A stretch of DNA of 64,000 bases from Rhabdophis nuchalis (lineage: Eukaryota > Chordata > Lepidosauria > Squamata > Natricidae), in assembly GCA_039707465.1 (NCBI GenBank), contig CM077643.1, positions 332,402,419 through 332,466,418 on the forward strand, read 5' to 3'. This document shows positions 47,167-58,702 of the stretch, piece after piece. Numbering within the stretch: the first letter of the stretch is position 1; each line of letters opens with the position of its first letter. The position numbers and the translations under genes are program-made. The notes beneath the pieces are model-generated. The model ran no database searches and had not been told where the DNA came from. It saw only the letters and a list, made by a program, of their open reading frames with translations.

Positions 47167-47868
47167 TTACTTTAATTCTTTTCTTCCCTCCCGCCGGTGG
47201 GCAGAGCCACAGCGCCTCCCGCTCCTATCCCCTTCCCGAAACAGCAACATTCCTTCAGGCATTAACCATTTTGAGCACCCCCCTTTTTTGCACAATTTTT
47301 TAAAGAGGAGAAATACTTCTCGGGTTTTCCCGGGGGTCTGCTTCAAGCTGGCAACTTCTTTTAACTGATGCAACAAAAGCATCTCTCTCTGTGCTCCCAG
47401 GATCCCGTCCCTTGTTAGCCCTCTCATCAATTTTTTATCTATCTCTCTGGATGTATCATTTGTTCTGGCATATGTTAAAATTGTAAATTCTTTATTTTTT
47501 TTGGCACATTCTGCTAAAGTTATTTTTGTTAAATCTTTTAAGTTATCTGAGTCAAAAGCATTATGAAACCTCAAAAAGCAAGTTCTATTTTCAAAATCAA
47601 TTCCAGTCATATAACCAGCCCTGTCTGTAAATTTTTGTTGTTGTTCCCTTCTCTCTTCGTTCATCTCGACCGTCCTACCCTCCAACCCATCAATTTTTTG
47701 TTTGTCATTTGTCATTGTTCTTTGTGTCTCCAACAATTCCAGTCTTGTGCTTGTCATATCTTTCCGAATCTGCTTTATTTCTTGCATTATGCTTTGGAAC
47801 ATTCCCTGTATTTTTGTAGAAGCAGCGGTGGAGATGTTTTTCCCATTCGGAGGCTTTCTTGTTGTCAT
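47167..47868 (-). CDS. L1 ORF1-like RNA-binding protein
   Basis: A 233-residue frame. I take the start at the Met before TTRKPPNGK because copy B begins MAFRKPP at the homologous place; the frame is open 18 codons further upstream. Residues about 15-80 are heptad-like and charged (IMQEIKQIRKDM, LEGRTVEMNEERREQQQKF), which fits a coiled coil. From about residue 90, NRTCFLRFHNAFDSDNLKDL resembles the RRM start of L1 ORF1p. Near the end, KWLMPEGMLLFREGDR matches the C-terminal domain pattern. L1 ORF1p is a trimeric nucleic-acid chaperone that packages L1 RNA. The last ~25 residues look frameshifted relative to copy B. The frame has no stops but no evidence of expression. Confidence 0.7.
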   Translation of the reverse strand: MTTRKPPNGKNISTAASTKIQGMFQSIMQEIKQIRKDMTSTRLELLETQRTMTNDKQKIDGLEGRTVEMNEERREQQQKFTDRAGYMTGIDFENRTCFLRFHNAFDSDNLKDLTKITLAECAKKNKEFTILTYARTNDTSREIDKKLMRGLTRDGILGAQREMLLLHQLKEVASLKQTPGKTREVFLLFKKLCKKGGCSKWLMPEGMLLFREGDRSGRRCGSAHRREGRKELK

Positions 47869-48703
47869 GATTTTTATTGTTAAAGATGGCGGCTGGTGGG
47901 TGAATACTCTTGTGAGCTCCAAGGGAGGGGGAAAATTCTTTTAAGTTCCAAACAGATGCTATATAAACTCCAGAGAGGCAATTGTAAAATCCAGTCCAAG
48001 AAAGAGGGGTACAATGGGAGAGACACTGAGAGTCACTTAAGTTAACTGTAGATGTAAATTCCTTGATCTTGTAGTGTTGAAGAAATGTTCAAATTTCAAA
48101 ATAAATTTTCCATTGGGAGCAAAGAAGCGCCATTTTTCCGCCACTTTGGCTTTGGTGAAGAAATAATAAAAACTCCTTTTAACCTTTAATGAGTCCCGGA
48201 TACAAAGTTTCCAAGTGTAATTCCATATATGGTAATACTTTCGCTTTCAGCTAGTAGAAAGTCGGATGTTACTTTCTCTCTCTCCCCGCGCCTGGGAAGC
48301 ATTTTGAAACGCCACTTTTTTTCCGAGGGGGGATTTTCTGCAAATTCCCCCCTCTATTTTCCCTTTTCAAAGGTTGAAAGCATATAAAAACACTTACAGT
48401 CCTCATTGAACATCGGTGTGATCCTCCAGCTCCGGCACTTCTGCCCGTTTGTAAAAAGTCCGTGGTTCCAACATTCCTTCGGCGAGAGGGCGTTTCCCCC
48501 CCCCCGCAATCTGCTCTCCTACTCCTGGGGTGAAGCGGGAACGACCCCCCCAACCGCCATCAGGGTGGGGGTTACACCGCCGGCCGCCCTTATGGGGGGG
48601 CTCCCTACAAGAGCCCCCTGGCCCCCGAAGGCGCCGGCTGAAGAAGCCAAGGGCGGAGGTGTCCAAGGCACCTCCGTCGCGTCCGGAAGGCGGAAGCGAA
48701 GTC
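47869..48703 (-). promoter_or_regulatory. GC-rich 5' UTR/likely internal promoter of copy A
   Basis: On the minus strand the first ~450 nt are strongly GC- and CpG-rich with G and C runs, in an otherwise AT-rich window. L1 5' UTRs normally carry an internal pol II promoter, and the shared GACTTYGCTTCCG start with copy B suggests a common transcription start. Promoter activity is inferred. Confidence 0.5.
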
Positions 48704-48718
48704 GATATTAGTATAACT

Positions 48719-48745
48719 CTTGTCCTGCAGTGAGTTGTCCAGAGG
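48719..48745. repeat. Fragment of the TTGTCCTGCAG family
   Basis: CTTGTCCTGCAGTGAGTTGT follows the right TSD of copy A. It is the same family as 15,730, and copy A may have inserted beside it. Confidence 0.5.
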
Positions 48746-48791
48746 TGCGTTGGCATTTGGAGGGTCTTAATTAGTAATGACAGCAACATTA

Positions 48792-49262
48792 ACAGAATAT
48801 CAGAATAACAGAGATGGAAGGGACTTTCTAGAACAACCTCCTGCTCAAGTAGAAACCCTATATCATTTCAGATAAATGGTTGTCCAATCTCTTCTTAAAA
48901 ACCTCCAATGTTGGAGCCCTCACAACTTCTGGAGGCAAGTCATTCAACCATTTAGCCAGTGAGAAGGTATATGTTAATCAACTTCTGTGCCATATTTATG
49001 GATGAAATCTATACCTATATACTGTCCTTTGTATATGATGCTTTCTTAAGGCTATGATTAATTGTTCTAACTGTCAGGAAATCTCTCCTTAGTTCTAGGT
49101 TGCTTCTCACCTTGATCAGTTTCTATCCATTGTTTCTTGTCCTGCCTTCAGATGCTTTGGAGAATAAGTTGTCCCCCTCTTCTTTGTGGCAGCCCCTTAG
49201 ATATTGAAACACTGCTATCCTGTAACCCCTAATTCTTCTTTTCATTAAACTAGACATTCCCA
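48792..49262 (-). mobile_element. CR1 LINE 3' end, antisense, interrupted
   Basis: CR1 3' UTR and C-terminal coding sequence in complement (GGAGGCAAGTCATTCAACCA ... TTAATTGTTCTAACTGTCAG). It is interrupted at about 48,950-49,054 by an unrelated ~100-bp repeat. Confidence 0.85.
48950..49054 (+). repeat. Unclassified ~100-bp dispersed repeat, copy 1
   Basis: AGCCAGTGAGAAGGTATATG ... ATCAACTTCTGTGCC ... CTATATACTG. It is inserted in the CR1. The same sequence flanks the retrocopy at 50,790-51,408, where it is split. Confidence 0.7.
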
Positions 49263-49772
49263 GTTCCTTCCCCAATTATCCTTCCCCAAGTTGATTTGTT
49301 TTGCTTTGCTTTTGTTTTCATCATTGATTGCAGAATGAATCCATCAAGCTCACATTTAGAAAATCCCACAGTGCTTTAAAGCAGTTACAATTCTATGATA
49401 TTGTGTATTGGGGTGGGGGAGTGGGGATTTGATGGGAAACAATGTTTTGGAAATTAAAAGTTAAGGAAAAGAAGAACATCAGAAAGTTGCTCAGGGGAAA
49501 AACATGTCTGGTTCAGATCATATATGGTATAATTCACATTGAAGCACTCTCTTTTTCTTTTTCTTTTTTTCCTTCACACCTTATCACTATGTCAAAAAGA
49601 AGAGACAGTCTTTTCGTTCTTATTTTTTTCAAAGTGACTTGCAGACAACATAATTAAAACCTAGCAAGTGTCTACTGCTTATGAACAGCTAGTGACAATG
49701 CTTGAAATGGAGAATTTTACCTCCTCTACTCTTAAGGGGTTGTTCTGCCTTCAATCTTTCTCTCTCTTTCTC

Positions 49773-49813
49773 TCTACACAGTCACACACACACACACGCA
49801 CACACACACACAG
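49773..49813 (+). repeat. (CA)n microsatellite, interrupted
   Basis: CA run with one CG variant. Confidence 0.9.
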
Positions 49814-50536
49814 CAAACATGGAAGCAAAAAATATTTTAAAAGTTGCAGAATTCCCCAAAGTCCTTTATGCTTGAAGGTGTAAAGCAGTTTGCTGTCTAC
49901 ACTTCCTTCCTTCCCACATGAGGTGTTGCCAGCACCAAATTATAGCAAGTTATGCAATCTTTAACATTTCTGCAAAGATGTCTCTCACAAAATCCAGAAT
50001 CTCATTTTCCTTCTTTCTTCTTTGCCTTCACCCCAGGAGAGGATGCTAAAAACACACACAAACAAGATCTATAGAGAAACCACAGAGTAAGTAAAACAAT
50101 GTTGTTCAATTACTTGTTTAAACATAATCATTTAATTGTCTGCATCACTGAGCATTTTTTCCAAGTTCTTAGCTGAAGCACTTCTACTCCTGACATCCTA
50201 CAACTGAGCTAATTTTTATTTATAGCTCCTTAAGCTCTTTTCCTAGTATCCGTTCTTGTTGCAGGAATCTTAAAAGACACTCCTGAAGTGGAAATAGTCA
50301 AAGGCAACAAACCATCAATAGTTTGCCTTGCAACATGCAACAATAGCATCTTTTCTTCCACAGATCGAAGGTAGAAAGCCAAAGGGAAGTTGATTTTCTC
50401 TGCCTGGATTGTATGAATTCATGAGGGTTTTTCCCCCCCACAGGGCTGCCTCACCTATTCCTGAATGTGGGAGGGCTCACTTGAATTGTGCTCTCTGTTC
50501 ATATCTCAATGCACATGCTAGTTCTGCTCCCTGCAG
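49814..50536. other. Anonymous DNA, no gene seen
   Basis: No family recognised. Confidence 0.5.
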
Positions 50537-50752
<216 letters not shown>

Positions 50753-50769
50753 ATCTATCTAGCCAGTGA

Positions 50770-51428
50770 GAAAGTATATAGCAATCAACCAAAGATGGCC
50801 GCACGGTCGTCACTGGATTTATCTTCCTGGAATTGATATCTACTTTATTGCCAAGGCCCTAGGAAAGATGTCGGTGTTGCAACAAGTTGGTGAGTTTTTG
50901 TGTGTGCCGCCAATGAATGCCAAACTGCAAAGGATGCCACATGTTGGATTTAATCCAGGGCCAAGCATGGGGATGGTTCAGCGAGGGATGAACACTCACC
51001 CTAGTGCTCGGGCTAGGGGTTGCCACCACAGGAATCTATGCCTATACCATGTATGCTTTTTCTCAAGATGTCTTGCTGAATGAAGTAGAAACAGAGGCTG
51101 AAACTCTGCGAGCACAGGCAGCAAAGATCTCATCAGATTGAGAGTGAACGAACTAAAGAATTATCCATTTTAGATGTTGAAAGTCAATATTCCTCTTTGT
51201 GCGCCCAGACTACCTAAGGATAAGTTTCACAACTCCAAGGATAACACCCTGCATTTCAAAGTGTTTACTGATTCCTTGTGTGTCCAATCACACTTGGCCA
51301 ATAAAGAATTCTATAACATATATTGCCATGTCTAAGCTATAAAAGCCATCTAACCCTTTTATCTGCTTTGTGAAACTCCAATAAACAAATTCAGTGGAGA
51401 GAAAAAAAGAATGTATGTAGTAATCAAC
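50770..51428 (+). pseudogene. Processed retrocopy of a small host mRNA (possibly COA3-like)
   Basis: The insert at 50,790-51,408 begins CAAAGATGGCCGC, a typical mRNA start with ATG at 50,794. It ends with AATAAA (51,380) about 20 nt before a short A-run. Flanks 50770-50789 and 51409-51428 match at 17 of 20, a TSD. The copy is frameshifted. The frame 50,992-51,141 encodes a hydrophobic segment followed by IYAYTMYAFSQ, then LLNEVETEAETLRAQAAK. This resembles the membrane-plus-helix end of COA3, a cytochrome c oxidase assembly factor (IYGYTFYSISQ as I recall). Upstream residues do not fit COA3, so the parent is uncertain. That it is a retrocopy is more secure than its identity. Confidence 0.55.
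51262..51307 (+). mobile_element. LINE 3'-end fragment within the retrocopy
   Basis: GTGTGTCCAATCACACTTGG followed by CCAATAAAGAATTCTAT equals the pentamer-tailed LINE end at 61.76 kb. It was probably part of the parent mRNA's 3' UTR. Confidence 0.65.
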
Positions 51429-53806
51429 ATCTGTGCCACATACATGGATGAAATAGCTGTCTATATACTGAAATTTGTATATGAGCCTTTGTCAGCTTAT
51501 GGAGAACAAATCCTTTTAGCTCAGATATTGCCGAACTACTATTATCAAGAGTCCTAGTCAGCAAGGCCAATGAAGAGGAATGTAGGAGTTGTCATTAAGC
51601 ACATCTAGAAGTTAACAACGTCTCCTTCCAAGGCTACTTTGTGCTTGAAATATATTTATGTTTGAACTCTTTGCCTCCTATTTGAACTTTATGCACCATC
51701 TTCATTGCTTTTTCTCTACCTGGTACTGAAAAATAATACTGATTGATAGGGATTAGCCCTGTTAGTAAAATAAAATGGCAATATGTACATTTAAGAATTG
51801 TCTTAAAAGTTGCTGCTGTTTTATTTATATTTCTTGGCTACCTTACATTATCTATATAAAGCACATTGGAATGCTATAACTCTAAGAGCAGAAGGGTAGG
51901 CGTTGGAGTCTAAAAAGGGTCATTGGGAGGTAATGGGACTGTGAATTACTTCTCTTTATTACAGGTCACCAAGACAAGGCATTAGAATTGAGAATAGCAC
52001 AGACTTTCACAGGTTTGTGGCTCTGTATTATGAATCAGAAAAAGATGCAGCATGGAATGCCAATCATGGAAGATCCAAAGTTGGAAGGCTGTCCTGAAGA
52101 GTCCAGCCCTAAAGGTAAAGATATTGAGAGGTCCAATCCAAAGTTTCAAATGGTAGAAACAGAGATAGAGTGGAGCCAAATGAGATCTGGGAAGCTAAGA
52201 ACCTTCAACAAAGCTGGAATTTTGAGGGAATAAAGTCTGATGCTCTCCGAACTTTCTGTTTGGCTTCTAAAAAATGCATTACTAAGCTAGGTAACCCATC
52301 ATCAAGAGAACTTTGGTTGAAATATCTTGTTTCAGTTCTCTGTTTTTATATGGTCTTGTGTGGTTACATGTTTGGTTAGCCATGCAATTGGCAGATCATG
52401 TGATGCAAGGATCATCAAGGGGGGAGTCATGCTAGTTGGTGGTCTTGTGAGGCCATGTGATCACCTTGGTTGGGGGGGGGTCACATAAGCCATGTGATCA
52501 ATTGACATGCAAAGGTCACCTTGGAGGAGAGGTCACCCCGGTTGAAGTAATGTGAAGTGATGGAATAAAGACCCTAATTTTTATCCATTTGGCAGAGAGT
52601 CTTTTCTTTAAAGGTCCTAATAAATACCTTGTCTTTGCAACTGGACTTGGCTTTGTCTTCAGTTTCTAACTAATACTGAATACCAGTTTAATTTATTTCA
52701 GTCAAGATTGCCAAATAATTGAATGCAGTACAGTGGTCAACGTATCCTGGTATCCTTTTATCTTTGCATTATATTATATTTGTCTCCTGTAATCTTACAT
52801 AATCCTGCAAGAGGAACAAAAAAAGGAGTAAACAACACCTAGATAAAAGGTCCTCAAATGTTTTTTTTTGTAGTTTGCAATACTGCTGCATCAAAGTACT
52901 TATGAGAAAAAGGTGTGTGCAGATGTTAGTGAGAAAGACTCCATGAAGTTCATGACAACAAAAAGTCTTCTGGATTGTAATAATCTAAAGGTTTAGGTGC
53001 TAACTGAGGTTAATAACTTGATGTGGACTAAGATGAGGATTTACTCCATTTCTAAAAATTTGCTGCCGTTCTGCTTAGATACTAAGTGTAGTTTGAGCAC
53101 TTTTGGCTCTGCATTGTAATAATCCAGAAGCGAGTCCATTTTAAGGTCAATTTGCCAAGGGCAAATTACATAAATATTGTTGACAAGAGGAATGAAGTGT
53201 AAAGTAGGATTATTAAGAAAGACTGGCAATAAAGACATCATGCCCTGCATGAGAGAGAAACCTCTCAATATTAATAGCATCAGATGTTCAAGAACTCTTC
53301 TGTTTATACTCAAGTCTCCATGAAAACATAATAGTAGCTATGAGAATATAATCCAAAACCCACAGAGGCAATAACTTTATCAGGCTAATCATAGGTTTAC
53401 AAGCTTTCATAGGCCAAGAACTCCCTAATAAAGAAAGCTGCTTCAAATCCAGGAGGCAAAAGGGTGGAGTTGGGAAAATGACTTGTTACTTGAGCCAGGC
53501 AACTTTTGTAGACATAATTTTAAGAATATCCAGAGATACAAGTGAATTTTATTAGATAATTGAAACTGGCATGTTCCACAATTTTGGGGGAGTGGGGGGT
53601 GGAGGTGGGAGGAAGGAAATTGAATAGGTATGAGATCTATAAAGATACTAGATGAGTAGAATAGGTTGTATGTCCATCTTGGTTACAAAAACCAATGTTT
53701 TACATTGTGCTTACTTGTATTTATGTAGTGAAGAAATTAAGGTTATAAGAGTTTTATTTTTCAGTCAGCTTGTTTCAAAGTTTGATACTAATTAGGACTG
53801 AAAGCA
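51429..53806. other. Anonymous DNA with a possible LTR-like end
   Basis: The start continues copy 2 of the dispersed repeat (to about 51,500). Around 52,370-52,690, GTGATCACCTTGG-type units are followed by two AATAAA signals (52,564 and 52,619), as in some LTRs. No TG...CA ends or second copy are visible. Confidence 0.4.
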
Positions 53807-54081
53807 GTGGTGGGATTCAACATTTTTTACTACTGCTTTTGTGGGGGTGGCTTGGTGGGCATGGCAGGGGAAGGTTACTGTAAAATCTCTATTCCCTCCC
53901 CATTCCAGGGGAAGGTTACTGCAAAATCCCCATTTCCTCCTGATCATCTGGGAACTCGGGAGGCAGAGAATAGATGGGGATGGAGCCAGTCAGAGGTGGT
54001 ATTTACCAGTTCTCTAAACTACTCAAAATTTCCACTACTGTTCTCCAGAACTGGTCAAAACCTACCACCTTTGACTATGAG
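53807..54081. mobile_element. hAT-like MITE (CAGTGGTGG family), decayed
   Basis: The element at 53815-54073 has start CAGTGGTGGGATTCAACA and a degraded right end. The flanks match only 5 of 8. It has the same internal blocks as 43,175-43,417, including the duplicated GGGGAAGGTTACTG unit. Confidence 0.8.
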
Positions 54082-54314
54082 GGAGATACTGGCTCAAGCT
54101 CACTGATCAGGCTCGTGTGCCAAAAGGAGGTCTAAAATCTTTGTCTTCCCACTCCAATTTCACCATATTAATCATTATACTATAGCAGTATTCATAGAAG
54201 AATCACTATTTGTTTGCTGTTGGAATGATAACTTACTTCTCCAAACTCCAAACCCACACTTATATGGTGGTTTGCTTTATCCCTAATTCTTTAGCCTAGT
54301 AACTGGCACAAAGT

Positions 54315-54556
54315 CAATAGGAATAGCATTTAGATTTATATACCACTTCACAGTGTTTTAAGCCTTTGCTAAGCAGTTTACAGAGTCAGCATATTGTCCC
54401 CATCAATCTAGGTCCTCATTTTACCAACCCTGGAAGGATGGAAGGCTGAGTCAACCTTGAGCCTGGTGACATTCGAACTGTCAAATTGCAGGTAGCCATC
54501 AGTCAGCAGAAGTAGCCTGCCACACTGCATTCTAACCACTGTGCCACAATGGTTCT
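54315..54556 (-). mobile_element. tRNA-derived SINE, Sauria/Squam type, antisense
   Basis: The complement of the SINE at 26.1 kb: tail (TTAGATTTATATACCACTTC), body (GGTCCTCATTTTACCAACCC), then a head with TTCGAACTG (B box region) and CTAACCACTGTGCCAC (A box). Confidence 0.85.
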
Positions 54557-55953
54557 TCTATGGTGAGCACTGTACACAATGATGTGTACTTGAACTTGAC
54601 AGCTTAACCACTACACTAGATAGGCCAACCTTAATACAATGGATCCTTCAACTCTTCTACTGAAATAACCTTATGCATGAGCCGTTTGTCCATCTAGACA
54701 AAATAGTCCAGCATTGGGAGTTTTATTTTCCTACAATAACTGAGATTTCCAACTTGAAACCGGGCTTTTGGCATGAAACACCCCCTCCCCTGAACGAGGT
54801 ATTTGAAAAGTATGCTGTTGTTATTTTCCTGAGGGATATGGTCTTCGGAATCATTTTGGATCCCTATATTGCTTGGACAAAGGTGGAACTAGAATAATGG
54901 AATCTAAATCAAGTCTGTATTAGCCAGTTAAGAGATGCCTGTTCCAAATTATGCTGAAGGATCTCACCTGTCATTTATCTGACTCATAAAAGCCACTAGG
55001 AGAAGCTGAAACCATGTAAAATTGCATGGATAACTGAATGGATTTGGAAAAGTCATCATTTTTCATATAGTTTTCTGGCCTAATGAAATTTAACTGGCCA
55101 GATGATTGTTTTAAAATATGAAAATGAAGACTATAATTCAACTCTTGGTTATTCATATGCATCTCCCCTCTAACCTTTGCATAAAAAACTGTACGACTGC
55201 ACTCAAAGAGTGTGAAGCATTTTGCCTATAAAAGTCCTTTATAAATGATTAATTGTGGCAGAAACAGAAAGAGCCAAGGGTAGAGCTGCTGGAGGAAAGT
55301 AGTCTGTTTGAAAAGCTTCTGGTCTTGCTTGGAATGATTATAGCTAATGATTGTGTTTCTTAGAGCAAAGACTTATTTAATGATTGCTGACTCACCATCT
55401 ATAATTATTATTAATTAAGATACATAATAAAGTATGTGAATAGTTCAATTTCCTTGGTTTGAAGCTGTGTTGTAATCAAAAATGGCCAATCGGTTTGTAG
55501 GAGCAAAGAGTTAATATTGATTTTAAAAAAACTCTTCTGGCTTCTTTTATACTTTTAGTTAATTAGCATAATTCTAATCCATCTAGTAGTTACCCAGCAG
55601 CTATAATATTAATATAACAAGAAAAGCAATAAAATGCATTAATAAGCAGCCCAGAGAAAGATGCTATAAAAATATAAGGGCCATAATTAAAGTCTAAACT
55701 GTGTATTTGGTAAGAAAAAAAACCTGCAGAAATTCTAGCAAGATGACTTCTTAAAAAATCAATGTTAACCATTTTCCACAAGGGCTTTCCGGATGCATAT
55801 TTGCTATTTATTTATTCATGTATCAAAATATCCTATTTTTCCTTTAGGAGATCAAAGAAGGATACACAGCCCTGCCTCCTGTTCTTCCTAACTGAACTGT
55901 AAATACCCCAATGAGACAGGATGTGTTAAAAAACAAAGTCCGGCTTGATGTCA
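54557..55953. other. Anonymous DNA, no gene seen
   Basis: No repeat family or coding region recognised. Confidence 0.5.
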
Positions 55954-56102
55954 CTCTATAACAGGTGTGGCAAACTCATGGTGTCATGTTGTCATCACGT
56001 GACATATTTTGATTTCCCCCACTTTGCTAAACTGGGGTGGGCGTGGCCAGTGTATGACACATCTGGCCTGCAGGCCACAAGTTTGTCACCCCTGTTCTAT
56101 AA
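55954..56102. mobile_element. hAT-like MITE (GTGTCAAACTC family) with TSD
   Basis: The element at 55962-56094 starts CAGGTGTGGCAAACTC and ends GTTTGTCACCCCTG. Flanks ctctataa and ttctataa match at 7 of 8. Sister of 19,770-19,889. Confidence 0.85.
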
Positions 56103-56309
56103 GCTTTTATTGCTGAGAGTAGAGTTGAACCAAGATTTCCCCAAAGCACCAATACAAAATGTTAACCACTACCCAAAACTGACTGGTATGGTTAATATGT
56201 GTGTGTGTCTTTTAATGAAGAAAATCATTTATAAAATTAAAAGTTACCATTAAAAAAAAAGAAATTAAAAAAAAAGGAAAACAGAAAGATAGAAAAATAG
56301 AAGAAAATG

Positions 56310-57184
56310 ACTTTGCTTCCGGTTTTTGAAGGCGACGGACGGACTTTGTGTTTCATCCGCCGCTTGCTGTACTGGTGGGCTGCTTCGGAAGCATGGAAGG
56401 CCTCGGGGGGGCCTTCTGCCATAGGAGCAGCTCGCTGGGAGCCTCAGCCTAGCGGTGGCCGGGGGGGTACCCCCAGCCTCGCTCTAGGAACTGGAGAGCA
56501 AAAAGGGGGGGGGGCGGACTTCTCCTTTTCGCCGGATGGAACTCGGAAGCTATGCAGAATAAGAAGAGTAGCGGAAACGCTGGAGGTGAAAGACTCTCCC
56601 TAATGTCTTGAATTGCAGATGAAGAATAAGCGATAAATCATTGTGCTAGTTCAATCAACTTGGAATGCAGATTGGAGGGGGGAGTTCTCAATCCCCCCTC
56701 GGACGGAGCGGCAGTTAACCGATTCCTCTCCATTCAAATGGAGAGAGGAAGGATTAACTTGCTATTTGAACAAACTATGTGAAAGATTTCTATCGTATCG
56801 CATTTGCAACTGTTTCTTACGGAGCTTTTCTAAAAAGAAAGTGATTGGAACTTTTACTTTTCTTCCTGTCAGGGGACGGGGCAAGATGGCTTCTCTTTGT
56901 TCTCCGCTTATAACTCCTCTACAGTGCTGAAGCTTTTCCCTCCTTAATTACCTAATTACCAAAGAAGGATTATAAACTCTTCACTTCAGACATTCCTACC
57001 AGAGGCTCTCAAGTCTCTCCCAATACGTGGACTCCTGATTGTGGACTGTAAGGTTTCCTTTTTTTTTTTTAAAGTGAATTCTTAAGACTGAACTCCCACC
57101 AGGGCTCTCTGATACCTCGGAGTGTTTCGGTCGTCTGTTTCTCCGGCGCCATTTCTTGTCAGCTAAGAAACTGAGAGTGACCCA
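56310..57184 (+). promoter_or_regulatory. GC-rich 5' UTR/likely internal promoter of copy B
   Basis: GC- and CpG-rich first ~300 bp with G-runs, in contrast with the flanking DNA. It corresponds in position and start motif to copy A's 5' UTR. Small ORFs here do not resemble anything. Confidence 0.5.
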
Positions 57185-58036
57185 ATGGCTTTTAGAAAGC
57201 CTCCAACGGGAAAGTCAGCTTCTGCTCCATCCTCTACCGTCTCCAGCCCGACTACACAGTCAAAGATTTCTACATTTTTATAGAAAGAAACTGCTGGAGA
57301 GGGCTCAAAGGATCTGTTGGTTGTAGAAATATTTCGGGAAATAATGAAAAATATGAATAGCATGAATGAAAATATGAATGAAATGAGGAAAGAGATGTCA
57401 GAATTAACATTAGAGCTTAGGGAAATGGGAAATAAACAAAAAATTGAAAAGCTAGAGAAGGAGGCGGCTGAGATAGGGGAAGAGGTGAAGGAGGCTCGGA
57501 GGGAGGGTTCAGAATTGGGAGCAAACATGACCAAAATTGAATTTGAAAGAATGTCTTTTTTTCTCAGGTTCCAGAATATACCAGAGTCAGAAAACAAAGA
57601 TCTTAAAGACCTTATGAGTACAATATTAGCAGAATACCTTAAAAGAGAGAAAGATAAACTCTGGTGGGATATGGACCTGGTCTATAGAATTAATTCAACC
57701 TATGCTAGGATAAATAACATACCAAGAGAAGTTCATGTTAAATTTCTTATTGAGGGCCCAACGGGATGGAATTCTAAAATGCCAGGATAAAGAAGTAATT
57801 ATCTTAAAACAGATTCTGAAAAGGGAATATGGTTCAAGTGGTTATTACCAGAGGGAATGTTGATATTCTGGGAGGGAGGCAGAGTAAAAATCAAAACACT
57901 AAGCGAAGCGGAGGCTTTTATTAAAAAACATCCCTCCCAGCTGGGAGGTGAAGACGGGGGAACGGAGGGAGCGATGGCCCCGCCTGGGGACAGGGAAGAG
58001 GAGTCAATTGCAAAAAGATTCAGATCGCAAAAATGA
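57185..58036 (+). pseudogene. L1 ORF1-like gene, disrupted
   Basis: ATG at 57,185 (MAFRKPPTGK) aligns with copy A's MTTRKPPNGK. An in-frame TAG occurs at codon 33 (57,281). The next segment is a coiled-coil-like repeat (MNSMNENMNEMRKEMSEL, IEKLEKEAAEIGEEVKEA). MSFFLRFQNIPESENKDL starts the RRM-like part, and YARINNIPREVHVKFLI its end. Around 57,765-57,830 two apparently compensating frameshifts create a TAA at 57,788. The original frame then resumes with KWLLPEGMLIFWEGGRVKI and a basic end, RFRSQK. The conserved parts resemble the L1 ORF1p coiled coil, RRM and C-terminal domain. It is not translatable as one protein. Confidence 0.75.
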
Positions 58037-58619
58037 GTTTATTTGAAATACTATTGTAATTGTTGATACAAGATAAAATGGCAAAAAAAAAAGATGATTG
58101 AATATATAGACTATACAATGTAATCTTTTTATATGTTTATCCTTTACCTTTAAAATTGTAAATTTATGAAGTTTGGGGAAAGCCGCCACCAACCGCAGGG
58201 AAGCTACCAAAATGTTACCTGTACCCTATACCTTTTTCCCTTGTAAAAATTTTGAAAACCAATAAAATACTTTTTCAAAAAAAAAATAGAAGATAATGTG
58301 AACAGTAGAGATCAAGAAAAGAGAAAGAAAAAAACAATGTTTAAAGAGATCCGATCTTTGCAGCAATTGCAAACATAATTAATACTGTTTCTGCCCCTCT
58401 ATATTACATAATGTAATGTCTTTCTTCCCAAATATAGCCTGTTTTAATCAGCAAATCCAGATAGCACCGGTTCATTTTGAGCAAAAAGTCAAGTAAATGT
58501 TTCTCAGGGGTTGTTTTTTTTATAAAAGTATGTGTCAAGTTTAATGGTAAAGTTAGTTGTGCTGACAACACAACCAGGAGTGGGTTCCTACTGGCAATAC
58601 TACCGATGCCTGAAAAATA

Positions 58620-58702
58620 TTTTCCAAAGCATCTGAAGACAAGACAAAAAACAATGGATGGAAACTAATTAAGAAGATAAGTAACTTAGAATTAAGGAGA
58701 AG
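58620..58702 (+). mobile_element. CR1 LINE, left part of a split copy
   Basis: CAATGGATGGAAACTAATTA and TTAGAATTAAGGAGAA are CR1 C-terminal coding sequence. It continues at 59,508 after an inserted L1 segment. Confidence 0.75.

Larger units (their letters stand above)
45034..48721 (-). mobile_element. ORF1-only L1-like element (copy A), antisense, split by L2
   Basis: A perfect 18-bp TSD (gatattagtataactctt, at 45034-45051 and 48704-48721) bounds the insertion. On the minus strand from 48,703 it starts GACTTCGCTTCCGCC. A ~835-bp GC-rich 5' UTR follows, then ORF1 (47,868-47,167), a ~250-nt 3' UTR and an AATAAA-type signal at 45,075-45,069 just before the end. About 1.85 kb of L2 (45,095-46,943) interrupts the 3' UTR. 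Without it the element is about 1.8 kb and holds no endonuclease or RT. Copy B at 56.3 kb has the same plan. Confidence 0.85.
56294..58298 (+). mobile_element. ORF1-only L1-like element (copy B)
   Basis: TSDs 56294-56309 and 58283-58298 match at 15 of 16 bases. The element starts (G)ACTTTGCTTCCGG, like copy A. It has a ~875-nt GC/CpG-rich 5' UTR, an ORF1 at 57,185-58,036 with lesions, a ~225-nt 3' UTR, AATAAA at 58,261 and a short poly-A. At 1.97 kb it has no ORF2. Its 3' UTR block GATGATTGAATATATAGACT resembles copy A's (minus strand near 47,095), so the ORF1-to-3'-UTR junction is shared rather than a private deletion. Confidence 0.85.

Noticed and set aside
48280..48700. CpG island of a host gene
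   Set aside because: It coincides with the 5' UTR of the ORF1-only element and has a counterpart in copy B, so the element explains the GC content.
52370..52690. Solo LTR
   Set aside because: Two AATAAA signals are suggestive, but there are no TG...CA termini, no TSD and no second copy.
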